In this document: positions 13,707-20,361 of the stretch, one piece after another
Numbering within the stretch: position 1 is the first letter of the stretch
Layout of the letters: every line of letters begins with the position of its first letter
From: Actinomycetes bacterium
GTDB lineage: Bacteria; Actinomycetota; Acidimicrobiia; Acidimicrobiales; Palsa-688
DNA length: 38,864 bases
Assembly: GCA_021799445.1 (NCBI GenBank)
Contig: JAJZAM010000009.1
Coordinates: forward strand, 1-38,864
Direction of reading: 5' to 3'
Position numbers and translations under genes: made by a program
The notes under the pieces: model-generated
Database searches by the model: none
Told to the model about the DNA's origin: nothing
What the model saw: only the letters and a program-made list of their open reading frames with translations

Positions 13707-14336
13707 TCAGCCCGCCAGCCGGAGCGCCCCGGCGGTCTCGGGCTCCTCGGCGGTCTCGGCGACCTCGCACGGCGCCAACCCCGAGGACTCGGCGGCGTCC
13801 CCCGCAGCGCCAGCGAGGACGTCGCGCAGCTGACGTCGGGCGCGATGCACCCTCACCTTGGCTGCCGCTTCGGAAATGCCCAGCTCTTTGGCTATAACCG
13901 AGTGGGCCAGGTCGTAGATGTCCCGCAGGACGAGCACCTGGCGAAGCTTCGGCGGTAGCTTTGCGAGCGCGGCTTCGAGGTCGGTGCGCTCGCCGCCGCG
14001 CAGCGCCTGGAGCTCGGGGTCGCCTTCAGGGCGTTGCTCCACCGGTTGCACGTCGTCGCCCAGCGGTTCGCTACGATGCCTGGCCCGGCGGGCGAGCTGG
14101 TTGGCCGAACAGTTAGCCGTGATTCGATAGAGCCACGTAGTGAACTGGGCGTCGCCTCTGAAGCGCCGCAGCCCCCTCCAAGCGCGCAGGTACACGTCTT
14201 GGACCACGTCCGACGCGTCCTCGTCGTTGCCCGTCAGTCGGTAGGCGAGCGTGTAGGTGCTGCCGTAGGTGGCGCGGACCAGTTCTTCTAACGCCCCGCT
14301 GTCTCCGTCCTTAGCGGCGAAGACAAGGTGGCGCAT
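13707..14336 (-). CDS. ECF-family RNA polymerase sigma factor
   Basis: The 209-aa protein contains sigma region 2 at about residues 15-85 (LAYRLTGNDEDASDVVQDVY, TTWLYRITANCSANQLARRA) and region 4 at about 122-175 (LPPKLRQVLVLRDIYDLAHS, then the helix-turn-helix ELGISEAAAKVRVHRARRQL). There is no region 1 or 3, as in ECF sigmas. A short Ala/Glu-rich tail follows. The paired zinc-finger anti-sigma gene lies just downstream. ATG 14336 has only a weak ribosome site; it starts 11 nt after the rpmG stop, so translation may depend on coupling. A CTG 12 nt upstream has AAGGA 6 nt ahead of it and is an alternative. In M. tuberculosis this position between rpmG and trpT holds hadABC. Confidence 0.88.
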   Translation of the reverse strand: MRHLVFAAKDGDSGALEELVRATYGSTYTLAYRLTGNDEDASDVVQDVYLRAWRGLRRFRGDAQFTTWLYRITANCSANQLARRARHRSEPLGDDVQPVEQRPEGDPELQALRGGERTDLEAALAKLPPKLRQVLVLRDIYDLAHSVIAKELGISEAAAKVRVHRARRQLRDVLAGAAGDAAESSGLAPCEVAETAEEPETAGALRLAG

Positions 14337-14347
14337 TTCGGCGTTGT

Positions 14348-14512
14348 TCAGCGTGTTTCCTTGTGAAGTGTGTGCTGTCGCTCCCAGCGACAGTACTTTT
14401 GCATTTCTATACGTTCACGGTCGTTTTGCTTGTTCTTCATGGTAATGTAATTGCGCCGTTTGCAAACGTCGCAGGCGAGGGTTACTTTGACCCTCTTCTC
14501 ATTTTTTGCCAT
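14348..14512 (-). CDS. rpmG: 50S ribosomal protein L33
   Basis: The product is 54 aa, starting [20 protein letters not shown] and ending HTLHKETR, a clear L33. ATG 14512 is preceded by GAGAGG 8 nt upstream. The zinc-binding form of L33 has two CxxC pairs. Here the first is complete (Cys14, Cys17) but the second reads Cys41-Arg-Trp-Glu44, so one zinc ligand is missing. The gene lies between tRNA-Met and the ECF sigma gene, the same place after thrT-metT as rpmG2 in mycobacteria. Base composition is somewhat lower in GC than its neighbours. Confidence 0.93.
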   Translation of the reverse strand: MAKNEKRVKVTLACDVCKRRNYITMKNKQNDRERIEMQKYCRWERQHTLHKETR

Positions 14513-14546
14513 GTTTTCATCCTCTCTTAGGCTTCGACGCTTTTGG

Positions 14547-14620
14547 TGGCGGCGGTCGGACTTGAACCGACGACAACTCGATTATGAGCCGAGTGCTCTG
14601 ACCAACTGAGCTACGCCGCC
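14547..14620 (-). tRNA. metT: tRNA-Met (anticodon CAT, elongator type)
   Basis: The acceptor GGCGGCG/CGCCGCC is fully paired, which argues against an initiator tRNA. The D arm, the anticodon arm CTCGG-CTCATAA-TCGAG with anticodon CAT, and the T loop TTCAAGT are all present. The span given is 74 nt including discriminator A; the next three template bases encode CCA (14544-14546). It starts one base after the end of tRNA-Thr. Confidence 0.93.
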
Positions 14621-14621
14621 G

Positions 14622-14694
14622 AGCCCCCTGTCGGAATCGAACCGACGACACCAGCCTTACCATGGCTGTGCTCTGCCGACTGAGCTAAGGGGGC
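14622..14694 (-). tRNA. thrT: tRNA-Thr (anticodon GGT)
   Basis: The acceptor GCCCCCT/AGGGGGC, D arm GCTC-GAGC, anticodon arm CAGCC-ATGGTAA-GGCTG with anticodon GGT, and T arm with GGTTCGATTCC are all present in 73 nt. No CCA is encoded. It is the first gene of a thrT-metT-rpmG transcription unit. Confidence 0.95.
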
Positions 14695-14710
14695 GTTGAA
14701 ACTATGAGGG

Positions 14711-14716
14711 ATCATA
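14711..14716 (-). promoter_or_regulatory. Candidate -10 element for tRNA-Thr
   Basis: TATGAT reads on the minus strand at 14716-14711, 16 nt before the tRNA-Thr 5' end, so transcription would start about 10 nt ahead of the tRNA. The -35 region is not recognisable. Confidence 0.45.
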
Positions 14717-14797
14717 GCCGCCCAGCCCTTCCGCCAGCCGACCTCACCGCACAGAGCTCACATCGTAGCCGAGCCTGACCCAGATACGATTCGCTTC

Positions 14798-15301
14798 ATG
14801 CCCGTCGAGTACCGCCTAGCAGTCATAGACGACGCCGAAGCCATCCGCACCATATACAACCGGGAGGTCGTAGGTTCTACGTCCACGTTCGACCTGGTCC
14901 CGCGCAGCTTGGAGGACCAGCAGGTCTGGATCGACGAGCACAGCGGGGCGCACCCGGCCGTCGTAGCCGTCGACGCCGGCCGGATCGTCGGTTTCGGCGC
15001 CCTCACCCCTTACCGCAGCCGGCCGGCTTACCGTACGACCGTAGAGAATTCTGTGTACGTTGACCACGCCGAGCAGGGACGCGGCATAGGCCGGGGGTTG
15101 CTCCAGGAGCTGATCCGCCTCGCCGGGTTGCACGGTTTCCACGCCATGATGGCCCGGATCGTCGGAAGCAACGAAACGTCCATCGGCTTGCACCGCTCCT
15201 GCGGTTTCGAGCTCGTCGGCATCGAAAGAGAGGTCGGCAGGAAGTTCTCCACCTGGCTCGACGTTGCTCTTATGCAGCGGATGATCGAACCAGACCGCTG
15301 A
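14798..15301 (+). CDS. GNAT family N-acetyltransferase, phosphinothricin-acetyltransferase-like
   Basis: The 167-aa product has the fold order of the phosphinothricin/methionine-sulfoximine acetyltransferase branch of GNAT. It has an N-terminal YRLAVIDDAEAIRTIYNREV segment and an STFDLVPRSLEDQQVWIDEH segment. The acetyl-CoA loop follows (EQGRGIGRGLLQELI, the Q/R-x-x-G-x-G/A motif at about residues 90-104), then MMARIVGSNETSIGLHRSCG. The family acetylates small amino-acid-like amines; the real substrate here is unknown. A candidate -10 TACGAT (14785-14790) lies so close to ATG 14798, with no ribosome site between, that the mRNA may be leaderless. Confidence 0.85.
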   Translation: MPVEYRLAVIDDAEAIRTIYNREVVGSTSTFDLVPRSLEDQQVWIDEHSGAHPAVVAVDAGRIVGFGALTPYRSRPAYRTTVENSVYVDHAEQGRGIGRGLLQELIRLAGLHGFHAMMARIVGSNETSIGLHRSCGFELVGIEREVGRKFSTWLDVALMQRMIEPDR

Positions 15302-15386
15302 GCGCCAGCCAAGCCCAATACCCGAACCCAACAGTCGATCCCAGCAGCCGATCCCAGCGAAGAGCTCACCCGGAAGGACAGTGACA

Positions 15387-15842
15387 GTGCCATTGAAAAT
15401 CGGTGACCAAGCCCCACGTTTCGAGCTTTTAGATCAACACGGCCAGACCGTCCGCCTCAGCGACCTTTTGGAGAAAGGACCAGTGGTCGTGTACTTCTAC
15501 CCTGCCGCTTTGACCCCGGGGTGCACCAAGGAGAGCTGCCATTTCCGGGACCTCAGCTCAGAGCTCGGGGCGCTCGGGGCGTCTTGTGTCGGCATCTCAG
15601 CCGACCCGGTCGACAAGCAGAAGCTTTTCGACACCACGCACTCCCTCGGATTTCCGCTCCTGTCGGACCCGGACCACAAGGTGGCTGACGCTTTCGGAGT
15701 GAAACGAAGCGTCGGGTTCCTTCCCAACAAGCGTGCGACTTTCGTCGTAGACCGGGACGGCACGATCAGGGACGTAATAGCCTCTGAGATCAACATGAAC
15801 CTCCACGCCGACAGGTCGATCGAGACCCTGAAGTCGCTTTAG
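15387..15842 (+). CDS. bcp: Atypical 2-Cys peroxiredoxin (PrxQ/Bcp)
   Basis: The product is 151 aa if it starts at GTG 15387 (MPLKIGDQAPRFELL), which lies 8 nt after GGAAGGA; GTG 15381 is in frame but only 2 nt from that site. Peroxiredoxins of this class reduce hydrogen peroxide and alkyl hydroperoxides. The peroxidatic Cys46 lies in TPGCTKESC, with the resolving Cys51 five residues on, the CX4C spacing of PrxQ. The fold-typical YFYPA strand and the DPDHKVADAFGV segment are present. Reductant is normally thioredoxin. The gene lies 85 nt after the acetyltransferase gene on the same strand. Confidence 0.92.
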   Translation: MPLKIGDQAPRFELLDQHGQTVRLSDLLEKGPVVVYFYPAALTPGCTKESCHFRDLSSELGALGASCVGISADPVDKQKLFDTTHSLGFPLLSDPDHKVADAFGVKRSVGFLPNKRATFVVDRDGTIRDVIASEINMNLHADRSIETLKSL

Positions 15843-15848
15843 GGTCGC

Positions 15849-16994
15849 TCAGGCAAACCTGCCGCCGACGGTTTCCCCGGCGGACGTCCTCGGCTGGTAA
15901 GGCGTCGGCGGGCGTCCGTTCAGCTGGGCGAGGATCTCCTCGCGGTACCACAACCTGTAAGAGTCGACGTCGGGGCTGGCCGGCAGGGTGAGCATCCGGC
16001 CCCGGGCCAGCTTGGCAGCGCAGCGGCGAAGCCAGCTTGTGAGCCGGTCGAGGCGTTCCGCTATGTCGTCTGGCACTGTCAGGTCCAAGTCGACGGTGTC
16101 CTCGCCTCGCGACATGGCGTACTCGGCTAGGCGCCTCTCCGAGCGTGCCCAGAAGTCCAGGTCTGCCACCAGGGGCCTGCCCGTCTGCACGACGCGTCCG
16201 AGGTCGCCTTGATCCGAGCCGGACAGGTCCATCATCTGCACCTCGCGGCGCAGGTCGGCCAGCTGGCGAGCCGACTCGGCCAGCAACGGCACCGGCATGC
16301 CGACCAGTCGCACAGTCCGCCCGCCGCGCGTTACAGCCTCCAGCTCCACCGGTCCCGTCCCGGCAGCCACCGGCTGCCCGAACACGGCCGGCACAGGCTT
16401 GCCCGGCGCAGGCTTGCCCGGCGCAGGATTGGCCGGCGCGGACGGGTCAGCCGGGCCGGGAGTCAGGACGTCGAGCCTCGCTGGGGCGTCGAAGCCGGCT
16501 TCGACCGCCGGGTCGGCCGCACCAGAAGCTCCTGCAACGGAGGCTCCTGCGCTAGTAGCTGGGGCGACGATCCTCCGGTCGGTTCCGAGCTCCGCCCAGA
16601 TGACCTTTCCTGCGCCGACCGGGTCCGCTCCCCACCTGTCCGAGATAGTCGCTATCAAAGCAAGTCCCCGGCCGGTCATCGAACGGTTCGCCAGGAGGCT
16701 CTCCGGGTTCGCGGACGACACGACTGGAAGGCGCCGGTCCCCGTCGAAGACTTCGACTTTCACCCCGCCGCCGAGCCTGCTCACTCGAAGCTGGATCGGT
16801 GTGCCGGCGTGCAGCAAAGCGTTGGTTACAAGCTCGGATACCGCCAGGTCCGCCGGGGCGCGAGTCGACTCGTCGAGCCTCCACTCCTCCGCCAGGCGGG
16901 CCAGCACGCCACGAGCAGCGTGGACGCTCTCCAAGACAGCAGGGAACTCCGCCGAGTACGTGACTGCTGATACGGGAGGGCTTGGCGGCTCCAT
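15849..16994 (-). CDS. RsbW-type HATPase protein with unassigned C-terminal region
   Basis: Residues about 10-140 form an anti-sigma/serine-kinase type HATPase domain: N box DLAVSELVTNALLHAG, G1 VEVFDGDRRLP, G2 NRSMTGRGLALIATISDRWG, closing VIWAEL. A Pro/Ala linker with a repeated PGKPA unit follows (about 150-215). Then comes a region of about 165 residues (MPVPLLAESARQLADLRREV ... DSYRLWYREEILAQLNGRPP) that I cannot assign. This HATPase class usually binds a sigma factor or an anti-anti-sigma STAS protein; no partner lies beside it. Start: ATG 16994 fits the domain best; GTG 17006 is possible. The gene is read in the same direction as the upstream dprE2-like gene, 133 nt away. Confidence 0.75.
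   Translation of the reverse strand: MEPPSPPVSAVTYSAEFPAVLESVHAARGVLARLAEEWRLDESTRAPADLAVSELVTNALLHAGTPIQLRVSRLGGGVKVEVFDGDRRLPVVSSANPESLLANRSMTGRGLALIATISDRWGADPVGAGKVIWAELGTDRRIVAPATSAGASVAGASGAADPAVEAGFDAPARLDVLTPGPADPSAPANPAPGKPAPGKPVPAVFGQPVAAGTGPVELEAVTRGGRTVRLVGMPVPLLAESARQLADLRREVQMMDLSGSDQGDLGRVVQTGRPLVADLDFWARSERRLAEYAMSRGEDTVDLDLTVPDDIAERLDRLTSWLRRCAAKLARGRMLTLPASPDVDSYRLWYREEILAQLNGRPPTPYQPRTSAGETVGGRFA
16387..16431. repeat. Three tandem 15-bp units in the HATPase linker
   Basis: GCCGGCACAGGCTTG, CCCGGCGCAGGCTTG and CCCGGCGCAGGATTG are adjacent, with a partial fourth. On the coding strand they give a Pro-Gly-Lys-Pro-Ala type repeat in the linker between the ATPase domain and the C-terminal region. 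Confidence 0.75.
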
Positions 16995-17127
16995 CGACCG
17001 GCGCACCTGATCTAGTTCGTGACGGGCAGTTAGTTTGTGGCTTTTTCGGTCCGAGCCCAGCTTAACCTGAGCTAAGAACCGAACGGGGATAACTATAGGA
17101 CGCCCGGCGAGAGTACGTCCGAAGCCC

Positions 17128-17892
17128 TCAGCCGGGGACTCGCCTCCACAGCGCTCGCGGCAGGTGCCTCATGACCGCCATGACCGCCCGGAGCGGTCCG
17201 GGCACCCACACGACGGCTCGGGCGTCTCTCAAAGCCCGAACTGTGGCCTCGGCTACTGCCTCGGGTGTGGTCGAAAGCGGCGCCGGTCTCATTCCCTCGG
17301 TCATTCGCCCTCGAACGAACCCGGGTCTGACGATCAGCACCGAGCCTCCGCTGCCGGCTAGGGAGTCCGACAGCCCTTGGAAGAAGCCGTCCATTCCCGC
17401 TTTGGAGGAGCCGTATATGAAGTTGGCTCTCCGAACTCTTTCGCCGGCGACCGACGACAGGGCGACGATGCAGCCGTGCCCTTGGCGGCGAAGCTGCCTC
17501 GCCGCAGCGAGACCAGCGGAAACCGCCCCGACGTAGTTGACCGTCGCTACCCGAACCGCGCCGTCGCCTCCCGCTTCGTCGGCCTGCTGGTCGCCGAGGA
17601 CGCCGAAGGCTACGACGATGACATCCAGGTCCCCGCCCGCTGCGTCCGCCGCGCTCTCGATGACCCGGTCGTGGCTGGCGAAGTCGGCCGCGTCGAAGTG
17701 GACGGTTACGACCCGGCCCGCCCCGGCTCGCTCCAAGGCGGCTGCGGCGTCCGCGAGGCTGTGGTCGTGCCTGCCGGCGAGGACGACGGTCGCGTTCCTC
17801 GGCGCCGCCAGCGACGATGCTATGGCTACTCCGATCTGCGAAGCGCCTCCAAGCACGAGAACCGACCCGACCGAACCCAACGCGTCTTTCAA
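17128..17892 (-). CDS. dprE2: Decaprenylphosphoryl-2-keto-ribose reductase DprE2-like (SDR)
   Basis: This 254-aa short-chain dehydrogenase starts with the nucleotide-binding motif LVLGGASQIGVAIA. A VVAFGVLG strand follows (the NAG position), then catalytic Ser in ALSSVAG and YGSSK with the Tyr-x-x-x-Lys pair. The C-terminal tail (VVWVPGPLRAVMAVMRHLPR) is hydrophobic, as in DprE2. The DprE2 reaction reduces the 2-keto intermediate made by DprE1 to give polyprenyl-phosphoryl-arabinose. The assignment rests on direct coupling: its TTG start shares TTGA with the dprE1 stop. Alone it could only be called an SDR; with DprE1 the call is strong. Confidence 0.88.
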   Translation of the reverse strand: MKDALGSVGSVLVLGGASQIGVAIASSLAAPRNATVVLAGRHDHSLADAAAALERAGAGRVVTVHFDAADFASHDRVIESAADAAGGDLDVIVVAFGVLGDQQADEAGGDGAVRVATVNYVGAVSAGLAAARQLRRQGHGCIVALSSVAGERVRRANFIYGSSKAGMDGFFQGLSDSLAGSGGSVLIVRPGFVRGRMTEGMRPAPLSTTPEAVAEATVRALRDARAVVWVPGPLRAVMAVMRHLPRALWRRVPG

Positions 17893-19376
17893 GATTCCTC
17901 CGAGAGTGCCGAGAGCTCAAATGTTCGCCCGCTGCGGCGTGGCTTTGCACGCCCGGCGAGAGCCGGAAGCCGTCGCGTCAGGTCCGACCTCATCACAGCC
18001 TGCGGGTCGAGGCGATCGCGGACCTGGAGCCACTCGCCCAGGCGGGGGTACATGACCTCGACAAGGTCAGGGCGCAAACGGGAGTCCTTCGCGAGGTACA
18101 CGCGCCCGCCGGCGTTCGCGACGAGCTCGTCTAGCTCGTCGAGCTCCCCGGAGAGGCCGGAGAAGCTCACCGGCAGGTCCAAAGCTAGGGTCCATCCCTG
18201 CCTTGGGAATGACAGCGGCGCCGGGTTGGCGGGACCGAAGCGCTTGAGGACAGCGAGGAACGATGCCGCCCTGGCTTTGACGAGCCGTTCGATGACCGCC
18301 CGCAGAACGTCGCTTTGGGAGTAGGGCAGAACGAACTGGTATTGCAGGAAGCCGCGCTTTCCGTAGATGCGGTTCCACCCGTCGACCGCGTCGAGGGGGT
18401 GGAAGAAACTCGACGCCGCGACGACGTGGCCGGTCGAACGCGCCGGCGCTTTGCGGTACCACAACTCGTTGAAAGCGGCGACGCTCCAACGGTTCAGCAG
18501 GCCCGAGGGAACCCACGGCGGGGCGCCAACCTGCTTGGGGGGGTCGAAGCGCAAGGCCCGCTCAGGGGAACGCCGCCGGGCGGGTAGGTCTTCCACGCTG
18601 GCGTGCTCGCCGAACTCGACGATCGAACGTCCCAGCGACGCGCCCCGGGCGAGGCAGTCGATCCACGCCACCGAGTAGCGGTAGTGGCTGTCGCGTTCTG
18701 ACATGACGGCCATCGTCGAGTCCAAGTCGGCCGTGCGCTGCGAGTCCACTCGCACCGACGCCGTCTCGACCCGGAGCAGCTCGATAGTTGCGCGTTCGAC
18801 GACGCCGGTCAGCCCCATCCCGCCCATCGTCGCCCAGAACTCCTCGGGGGTCCCGTCCGGGGTCAGAGTGAGGCGGCCCAACCCCGGCGTGTAGAGGTCC
18901 ATCGACTTGACGTGAGAACCGAACGTCCCGTCGCGGTGGTGGCCTTTGCCGTGAACGTCGGATCCGATGGCCCCACCGACGGTCACGTAGCGCGTTCCCG
19001 GGGAGACCGCCGGCCACAAGCCCAAAGGCACGAGAGTGCGCATGAGCCGGTCGAGGCTGATGCCGGCCTCGACCGTGGCGGTCCCCTCCGCAAGGTTGAC
19101 GTCTATTATCCGGTCGCAGCGTGTCATGTCGACGACGTCGCCGCCGCCGTTCTGCGCGGCGTCGCCGTAGCTTCGCCCGAGCCCCCTAGCTATCAAACCG
19201 CGCTCGCCGGCTTGCCGGGCGAGGCTGCACACGTCCGACGGCTCAGCGGGCGTGTGCAGTCGAGCGACGGTCGGCGACGTTCGACCCCAACCGCTGAGGA
19301 GTTTCGCGGCGGGCTCGGGGAACTTACCGCCGGCCGAGGAGAGCTTGCCGGCAGCTCCGAGATTAGAGGTAGACAC
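17889..19376 (-). CDS. dprE1: Decaprenylphosphoryl-beta-D-ribose oxidase DprE1-like
   Basis: The 495-aa FAD enzyme of the vanillyl-alcohol-oxidase fold has the DprE1 FAD motif GLGRSYGDAAQNGGG (residues 65-79), VTVGGAIGSDVHGKGHHRDG with the active-site His (His142), YGKRGFLQYQFVLP, and LAKDSR with the active-site Lys (Lys430). It oxidises C2 of the ribosyl group of polyprenyl-phosphoryl-ribose. The segment equivalent to M. tuberculosis GWNICVDFP reads GWTLALDLP, putting Ala398 at the position of Cys387, the residue benzothiazinones bond to. The start is GTG 19376, inside the last 14 nt of the upstream prenyltransferase gene. The ribosome site is weak, which fits coupling. Confidence 0.93.
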   Translation of the reverse strand: MSTSNLGAAGKLSSAGGKFPEPAAKLLSGWGRTSPTVARLHTPAEPSDVCSLARQAGERGLIARGLGRSYGDAAQNGGGDVVDMTRCDRIIDVNLAEGTATVEAGISLDRLMRTLVPLGLWPAVSPGTRYVTVGGAIGSDVHGKGHHRDGTFGSHVKSMDLYTPGLGRLTLTPDGTPEEFWATMGGMGLTGVVERATIELLRVETASVRVDSQRTADLDSTMAVMSERDSHYRYSVAWIDCLARGASLGRSIVEFGEHASVEDLPARRRSPERALRFDPPKQVGAPPWVPSGLLNRWSVAAFNELWYRKAPARSTGHVVAASSFFHPLDAVDGWNRIYGKRGFLQYQFVLPYSQSDVLRAVIERLVKARAASFLAVLKRFGPANPAPLSFPRQGWTLALDLPVSFSGLSGELDELDELVANAGGRVYLAKDSRLRPDLVEVMYPRLGEWLQVRDRLDPQAVMRSDLTRRLPALAGRAKPRRSGRTFELSALSEES

Positions 19377-20361
19377 CGAAGCCGAACAGTACCGCCCAGA
19401 TGACCCCGAGAAGTTGCAGCTGGCGGTCGTGGAGGATCAGCTCCTCAGGTCGGGCTCCCTTGCCGCTGTCTATTAGGAACGTGAAGTGCAAAAGGCCCAG
19501 CAGGATCGGCACGATCGACAGCTCGAAGAAGATCTCGCGGTGGTGATGAGCCTGCGCTGCTTGTAAGGAGAAAGCCCACAGGCTGTAGCCGACCACGGCC
19601 CCAGTAGCGGACAGAGCCACCACGATACGCAGGAAGGTAGTGCTGTACGCGTCGAGGGTCACCCTGTGGCCGCCGCGGCCTTCGCCCAGCTCAGCGTGCT
19701 CGGCGAGGCGTTTCCCGGTGACCATGAGCAGGCTGCCGAACGTCGTGACTATCAAGAACCACTCCGACACCGCCACCGGGATCGCGACGGCACCGGCGAT
19801 GCTCCGCAGCAAGAAGCCGGCCGCCACCGACGTGAGATCGTACACCGGGAGGTGCTTCAGGTAGCTGCTGTAGGCGACCTGCAGGGCGACGTAGATGCCC
19901 AGGATGAGACCGAGTTGCGGCCGCAGCAGGGCGCCCAGAGCGACCGAACCGGCCATAAGCACCACGGCGAGGGACAAGGCGAGGCGGACGCTGAGCACTC
20001 CGGCGGCGACGGGACGGTTCCGTTTGGTCGGGTGGAGACGGTCGGCGTCGGCGTCCAAGCCGTCGTTGAGCAGGTAGGTCCCTCCCGCGACGGTGCAGAA
20101 CAAGGCGAAGGCCGCCAAGGAGTGTTCGAGAGCGATCCGGTGCGTCAAGACACCCGCCGCCCCTGGAGCTGCGAACACGAGCACGTTCTTGGTCCACTGC
20201 TTGACCCGCATGGTGCGCAGCACCCCCAGGGCTACCACCCCCGGGCGCCGCCTCCGGTCGCCGACCGAGCCGGCCGCGCCGCCCGGTCCGCTCGGTCCGG
20301 GGTTTGGCTCAGACGCCCCGGAATGAACAGCCCGCAGGGCTCCCGGTCCGTCTAGATCCAC
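19363..20361 (-). CDS. ubiA: Decaprenyl-phosphate phosphoribosyltransferase-like (UbiA family)
   Basis: A polytopic UbiA-superfamily prenyltransferase. The motif NDGLDADADRLHPTKRNRPV (first Asp-rich metal site with HPTK-RP) is the signature of the 5-phosphoribosyl-1-diphosphate:polyprenyl-phosphate transferase of mycobacteria (Rv3806c). TMRVKQWTKNVLVFA precedes it and VYDLTSVAAGFLLRSIAGAV follows. The enzyme would make polyprenyl-phosphoryl-5-phosphoribose from PRPP. About 8-9 membrane segments are visible. The start is uncertain: GTG 20361 overlaps the PAP2 gene by 10 nt; GTG 20238 would begin just before the conserved MRVKQW segment. A much longer frame to 20643 only reads through the PAP2 gene and is not real. 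Confidence 0.88.
   Translation of the reverse strand: MDLDGPGALRAVHSGASEPNPGPSGPGGAAGSVGDRRRRPGVVALGVLRTMRVKQWTKNVLVFAAPGAAGVLTHRIALEHSLAAFALFCTVAGGTYLLNDGLDADADRLHPTKRNRPVAAGVLSVRLALSLAVVLMAGSVALGALLRPQLGLILGIYVALQVAYSSYLKHLPVYDLTSVAAGFLLRSIAGAVAIPVAVSEWFLIVTTFGSLLMVTGKRLAEHAELGEGRGGHRVTLDAYSTTFLRIVVALSATGAVVGYSLWAFSLQAAQAHHHREIFFELSIVPILLGLLHFTFLIDSGKGARPEELILHDRQLQLLGVIWAVLFGFGVYL

Noticed and set aside
18067-20197. Arg/Pro-rich frames within the dprE1 and ubiA genes on the same or opposite strand
   Set aside because: Composition is typical of shifted frames in high-GC DNA and they overlap well-supported enzymes.
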